Notes under the pieces: model-generated | Databases searched by the model: none | Told to the model about the DNA's origin: nothing | Seen by the model: only the letters and a program-made list of their open reading frames with translations | Position numbers and translations under genes: made by a program | Shown: positions 61,021 through 64,000 of the stretch, piece by piece | Numbering within the stretch: position 1 is the stretch's first letter | Layout: each line of letters opens with the position of its first letter | Source: CALJFL01 sp964590005 | Lineage (GTDB): Bacteria; Pseudomonadota; Gammaproteobacteria; Pseudomonadales; Halieaceae | Reading direction: 5' to 3' | Assembly (NCBI GenBank): GCA_964590005.1 | Contig: CAZPVJ010000025.1 | Coordinates: 1-64,000, forward strand | DNA length: 64,000 bases

Positions 61021-62193
61021 TTACAATCCGTACTGGCGAGACGCCAGGTCGCGCATGATTTCTTCGGAGCCACCGCCAATGGCGTTTACCCGGACCTCGC
61101 GGTAAATACGCTCAACGCGGTTACCGCGCATATACCCGATGCCTCCCAGAATCTGCATGGCCTCGCGTGCGCAGAATTCCAGGGTTTCGCTGGCCTGGAC
61201 TTTTAGCATCGCGATATCACCGGGATTGGCGTTGCCGTTTTCAATACTTTCGTAGCAGACACGTATATAGGCCTGGGTGGCATTCAGCTTTTGCTTCATC
61301 TGCGAAATCTTGTGGCGAATAACCTGGTGATCCGCCAGGCGCTTACCGAAGGTCTTCCTCTCGCGAGCCCAGGCAACCGCTTCCTCGAGGCACACCCTGG
61401 CCATCGCTTCCATGCCAGCCGCCATGAACATGCGTTCACCGTTGAAATTCGTCATGACCACGATGAAGCCCTTGTTCTCCTCGCCGATAATGTTCTCGAC
61501 AGGTACCCGAACATTATCAAAGTACAAGGTTGCGGTATCGGAGGCCCACCAGCCTTGTTTGCGATCCAGCGGTGTCCGGGAGAAGCCCTCGGCATCGGTT
61601 GGTATAAGCAGCATTGAAACACCGCTATGCCCTTCCCCGCCTGTGCGCACTGCGGTCGACACCCAGTCGGCCCGCATACCACCGGTAATATAGGTTTTTG
61701 AGCCATTGACCACGTAGTGGTCGCCATCGCGAACGGCCGTGGTTGATAGCTGTGCGACATCAGAGCCGGCGCCAGGCTCGGTAATACCAAGGGAAATATT
61801 CTTGCGGCCCGAGATAACCTCCGGTGCCACCGCCTCCTTCATCGCTTCACTGCCCCAATTGATCACGGGTGGCAGGCCAATACCGTGCACCATCAGGCTG
61901 GCGGGGATACCCCCGACGCCGATGCGAGCCAGCTCCTCATTGGTAATCCAGTTGTGCCAGGAATCTATGCCCTCAGTTATGCCGCCGTATTGTTCGGGAT
62001 AACCCATACCCAGCAGGCCAATTTCCGCCGCCTTGGGCCACAACGCATCGGGTATATGTCCGGCTTCGTCCCAATCGTCGGCATAGGGCATGATTTCGGT
62101 GTCGATGAATCGACGCAGCTGCGTACGCCATGCCTCGTGGTCTTCGGTAAGGTGGGGGTTGGGCATTCGCGCCGAATCAAAATCCAGTGACAT
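61021..62193 (-). CDS. atuD: Acyl-CoA dehydrogenase (AtuD-like)
   Basis: A 390-residue FAD-dependent dehydrogenase: LGMGYPEQYGGITEGIDSWH, SLGITEPGAGSDVAQLSTTA, the ERKTFGKRLADHQVIRHKI helix and a C-terminal AIGGGSEEIMRDLASRQYGL. That C-terminal form is shared by citronellyl-CoA dehydrogenase-type enzymes. In Atu catabolism it oxidises citronellyl-CoA to geranyl-CoA, the carboxylase substrate. ATG 62193 has GGAGG 5 bp upstream; a 58-residue in-frame N-terminal extension crosses the promoter and was rejected. First gene of the operon after araC. Confidence 0.88.
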   Translation of the reverse strand: MSLDFDSARMPNPHLTEDHEAWRTQLRRFIDTEIMPYADDWDEAGHIPDALWPKAAEIGLLGMGYPEQYGGITEGIDSWHNWITNEELARIGVGGIPASLMVHGIGLPPVINWGSEAMKEAVAPEVISGRKNISLGITEPGAGSDVAQLSTTAVRDGDHYVVNGSKTYITGGMRADWVSTAVRTGGEGHSGVSMLLIPTDAEGFSRTPLDRKQGWWASDTATLYFDNVRVPVENIIGEENKGFIVVMTNFNGERMFMAAGMEAMARVCLEEAVAWARERKTFGKRLADHQVIRHKISQMKQKLNATQAYIRVCYESIENGNANPGDIAMLKVQASETLEFCAREAMQILGGIGYMRGNRVERIYREVRVNAIGGGSEEIMRDLASRQYGL

Positions 62194-62226
62194 CAGGTCC
62201 TCCCGTTGGGATATAAAGCTGGCGCA

Positions 62227-62240
62227 CCACCTGGAGGTGG
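62227..62240. repeat. Inverted repeat CCACCTGGAGGTGG in the atu-like operon leader
   Basis: Perfect 6-bp arms with a 2-bp centre, located 34-47 bp upstream of the AtuD-like ATG and just downstream of the predicted transcription start. It could be an operator or a short 5' mRNA stem. Confidence 0.45.
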
Positions 62241-62256
62241 GGCGCTTGGCAGGGGC

Positions 62257-62262
62257 ATTATA
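62257..62262 (-). promoter_or_regulatory. -10 box of the atu-like operon promoter
   Basis: A perfect TATAAT on the reverse strand 64 bp before the AtuD-like ATG, in the 110-bp gap after the araC-type gene. The expected -35 position (CTCGCG at 17 bp) is poor, which fits an activator-dependent promoter. Predicted start near 62250. Confidence 0.5.
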
Positions 62263-62303
62263 GTAGGGGGAGCGGGAAGCGCGAGCTAGTGAACCGGTGC
62301 CAA

Positions 62304-63335
62304 TTACTTTTGAATCGGTGCCACGGTCAACTGGTTGCGATGCTCGCTGGGCGAGCAGCCATACCAACCGCGAAAAGCCGTCGAAAACGCCGCCAGATCG
62401 GAGTAGCCCAGGAGGAAGGCTATCTCAGTGATTCCCAGCCGGCTATCCGCCAGGTAGCGCACCGCCAGTTCCGATCGAACCTCACCCAGCAGCTGCATAA
62501 AATGGGTGTCACGTTGCGCCAGCCTTCGCTGCAGGGTGCGGCGTGAAACCCCCAACTGCGTAGCCACTGCGTCAATATGGGCCTCGCCACTGGGCAGTGC
62601 CCGCGCCAGTGACTGGCGAGTAGTTTGCAGGAAAGGGTCGGTCGCAACTGCGTCGTCAAAAAACACCTGCAGCGGCTCGGTTATTCCGGGAGCGAGCTCG
62701 TAATCCAGCTTAATGACAGGAGAACCGAGGCAGGCGGCGTCAAAATACAGACAACTCACTGGCTGCCCGAAGGCCAGCTCGGATCCAAAAGTCGCCTGCA
62801 GCCGGGTAAGATCAGCGGGCTCGGGGTAGGTGAATTGAGCGCGTCTCACCGGGATCGGGTCCACGCACAGTGAATTCACAATGGCTGCTGCCGTGGTCAG
62901 GATGTCATCACTCAGAAAGCGGCTTGCCGCGGTCTCCGCCTGCAGCGGCTGCCATTCCATTCGAATCAGCTCTCCCTCCCGCTTGATCTGCACCTCCCCA
63001 ATATCGCCACGCAATTTCAGAATACTGGGTACCAGATTGAGATACTGACGGAAATTACGACACAGCGTCGACATGTAAAGCTGCAAGGGAAGACCACTGA
63101 TATAGCTGATACGCCCGCTGTAAATCCCGATATCGTCACACGCAGTTAAGCTGGCCGCCTGTCGATAAGCTTCGAAAAACAGCTCGACTGGCACCCGGTC
63201 ATCCCGATGCCCAAGACTGGACTGGCCCCACTGCAAACTGTCCAGCAGATCGCGTCCGGAAACGCCAAAACGCTGGGCCGCCTGCACCACGGCATTAAAG
63301 CCGGCCACGTTGACGGTGGCCTCCCTGGTGCTCAT
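62304..63335 (-). CDS. AraC-family transcriptional regulator
   Basis: A 343-residue regulator with an N-terminal arabinose-binding-like domain of the OruR/ArgR type (about 20-200) and a C-terminal double HTH (HIDAVATQLGVSRRTLQRRLAQ, then GITEIAFLLGYSDLAAFSTAFRGWYGCSPSEHR). It is encoded directly upstream of the atu-like operon on the same strand and divergent from the metallo-hydrolase gene. It is the best candidate activator of the operon, whose promoter has a good -10 but no -35. Confidence 0.92.
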   Translation of the reverse strand: MSTREATVNVAGFNAVVQAAQRFGVSGRDLLDSLQWGQSSLGHRDDRVPVELFFEAYRQAASLTACDDIGIYSGRISYISGLPLQLYMSTLCRNFRQYLNLVPSILKLRGDIGEVQIKREGELIRMEWQPLQAETAASRFLSDDILTTAAAIVNSLCVDPIPVRRAQFTYPEPADLTRLQATFGSELAFGQPVSCLYFDAACLGSPVIKLDYELAPGITEPLQVFFDDAVATDPFLQTTRQSLARALPSGEAHIDAVATQLGVSRRTLQRRLAQRDTHFMQLLGEVRSELAVRYLADSRLGITEIAFLLGYSDLAAFSTAFRGWYGCSPSEHRNQLTVAPIQK

Positions 63336-63470
63336 CGCACCCTGACCTGGTGTATGTAGAAACGCCCCTGTCGCACTATGGAATACCCTTAACTGCGATG
63401 TTGCCTCAGGGTCCCAACCTTAACGTATTTACTCTCGGTTCAGAAAGGCAACGACGGGCGCCTGTTGGTC

Positions 63471-63476
63471 TATACT
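63471..63476 (+). promoter_or_regulatory. Possible -10 box of the metallo-hydrolase gene
   Basis: TATACT, 30 bp before the ATG, in the 170-bp divergent gap with the araC-type gene. The region 17 bp upstream (GCAACG) is not a good -35. Confidence 0.3.
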
Positions 63477-63505
63477 CGAACTCTCACTGACAAAGGAGGT
63501 CACCG

Positions 63506-64000
63506 ATGAAAACGCTGCTACTCACCCTGCTGATCCTGCTAAGCCCGTTTACCCTCGCCCACGATGACGGCAACGCGCCAGAGCCGATGGAACTGGAGGC
63601 CTTGATGTCCGCTTTCGGGTGGGACATGTCGGCGGCGGAAATTACCAGCGAGAAAGTTACTGAGGGTCTTTACGTATTGTTTGGCCTGGGTGGAAACATC
63701 GGGGTCACCATCGGTGAGGACGGTGTGCTTATTGTCGACGACCAGTTCCCCCAGTTGATTCCGGACATCGAAAAAGCCATCGGTGAGCTCGGTGGCAAGG
63801 GTATCGACTTTGCGGTCAACACCCACTGGCACTTCGATCACGCGGATGGCAACCTGGCCTTGGGCCCGGCCGGCACGCAGATTATCTCCCACGCCAATTC
63901 ACGGGAAATGATGCAGGGCGACCACCTGATCAACCTGGTAGTAGCCGCCTACGAGCAGAAAGCCTACCCCGAAGACGCGCTGCCGGTCATCACGTTCACT
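63506..64000 (+). CDS. Secreted metallo-beta-lactamase-fold hydrolase (3' truncated by window edge)
   Basis: An incomplete gene: 165 codons are present and the frame is open at the window's end. It begins with a signal peptide (KTLLLTLLILLSPFTLAH, about 1-18) and carries the MBL metal motif THWHFDHADG (H107, H109, D111, H112) after VTIGEDGVLIVDDQF. A near-perfect Shine-Dalgarno (AAAGGAGG) precedes ATG 63506. The family ranges from lactonases and lactamases to arylsulfatases and glyoxalases, so the substrate cannot be named. It is divergent from the AraC-type regulator. Confidence 0.9.
   Translation, partial: MKTLLLTLLILLSPFTLAHDDGNAPEPMELEALMSAFGWDMSAAEITSEKVTEGLYVLFGLGGNIGVTIGEDGVLIVDDQFPQLIPDIEKAIGELGGKGIDFAVNTHWHFDHADGNLALGPAGTQIISHANSREMMQGDHLINLVVAAYEQKAYPEDALPVITFT

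Noticed and set aside
1..64000. CRISPR arrays, insertion sequences, prophage or rRNA genes
   Set aside because: No regularly spaced repeats, transposase or integrase motifs, or rRNA segments were found on reading both strands.

Overview
The window looks like a chromosomal segment of a marine-type gammaproteobacterium. The core gene order matches the Pseudomonas/Cellvibrionales pattern: lptB-rpoN-hpf-ptsN-rapZ-ptsO, maf-mreD-mreC-mreB, gatCAB, hemA-prfA-prmC-moeB, and a TPR protein-lolB-ispE-tRNA-Gln-prs-rplY-pth-ychF series. The catabolic second half resembles what is known from Cellvibrionales such as Halieaceae. The taxonomic placement is inferred from gene order and protein resemblance, not from a search.

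Bases 1-34.3 kb are almost entirely housekeeping. They hold a sigma-54/nitrogen-PTS block (lptB partial, rpoN, hpf, ptsN, rapZ, ptsO, then mgtE and darP). Next comes a reverse-strand envelope block (yhdP, maf, mreD, mreC, mreB), the Gln/Asn amidotransferase operon (gatCAB), and small and membrane genes (PA4642-type, smrA-like, CWC protein, cysZ). These are followed by rhlB, a DoxX protein, a MATE pump, the moeB-prmC-prfA-hemA operon, and the TPR/lolB/ispE/tRNA-Gln/prs/rplY/pth/ychF run. The block ends with a DUF1223 protein and tRNA-Met.

Bases 34.3-47.1 kb begin right after tRNA-Met and form an accessory uptake and oxidation island. It contains a TonB-dependent receptor, a TetR regulator, a three-histidine cupin, a periplasmic c-type haem/beta-propeller protein, an SCP2-type thiolase, an acyl-CoA ligase, a cytochrome P450, a D-aminoacylase-type amidohydrolase and an NADPH-dependent MDR reductase. 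Three promoter regions (receptor, haem-propeller/cupin, P450/ligase) carry a CTTGGT motif on the -35 box, two of them as TACCAA/AACCAA...TTGGTA/TTGGTT inverted repeats of identical geometry. The tetR leader has a related half-site. This suggests a single TetR regulon importing and activating one hydrophobic substrate.

Bases 47.4-51.8 kb encode a two-gene RND efflux system with no outer-membrane channel. Bases 51.8-62.2 kb are a compact reverse-strand operon resembling acyclic terpene utilisation (Atu): three acyl-CoA dehydrogenases, a GST, both subunits of a biotin-dependent acyl-CoA carboxylase, an enoyl-CoA hydratase and the AtuA-family protein of unknown function. It is probably governed by the AraC-type regulator just upstream (62.3-63.3 kb). 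A secreted metallo-beta-lactamase-fold hydrolase runs off the right edge. No IS element, integrase, CRISPR array or rRNA was seen.
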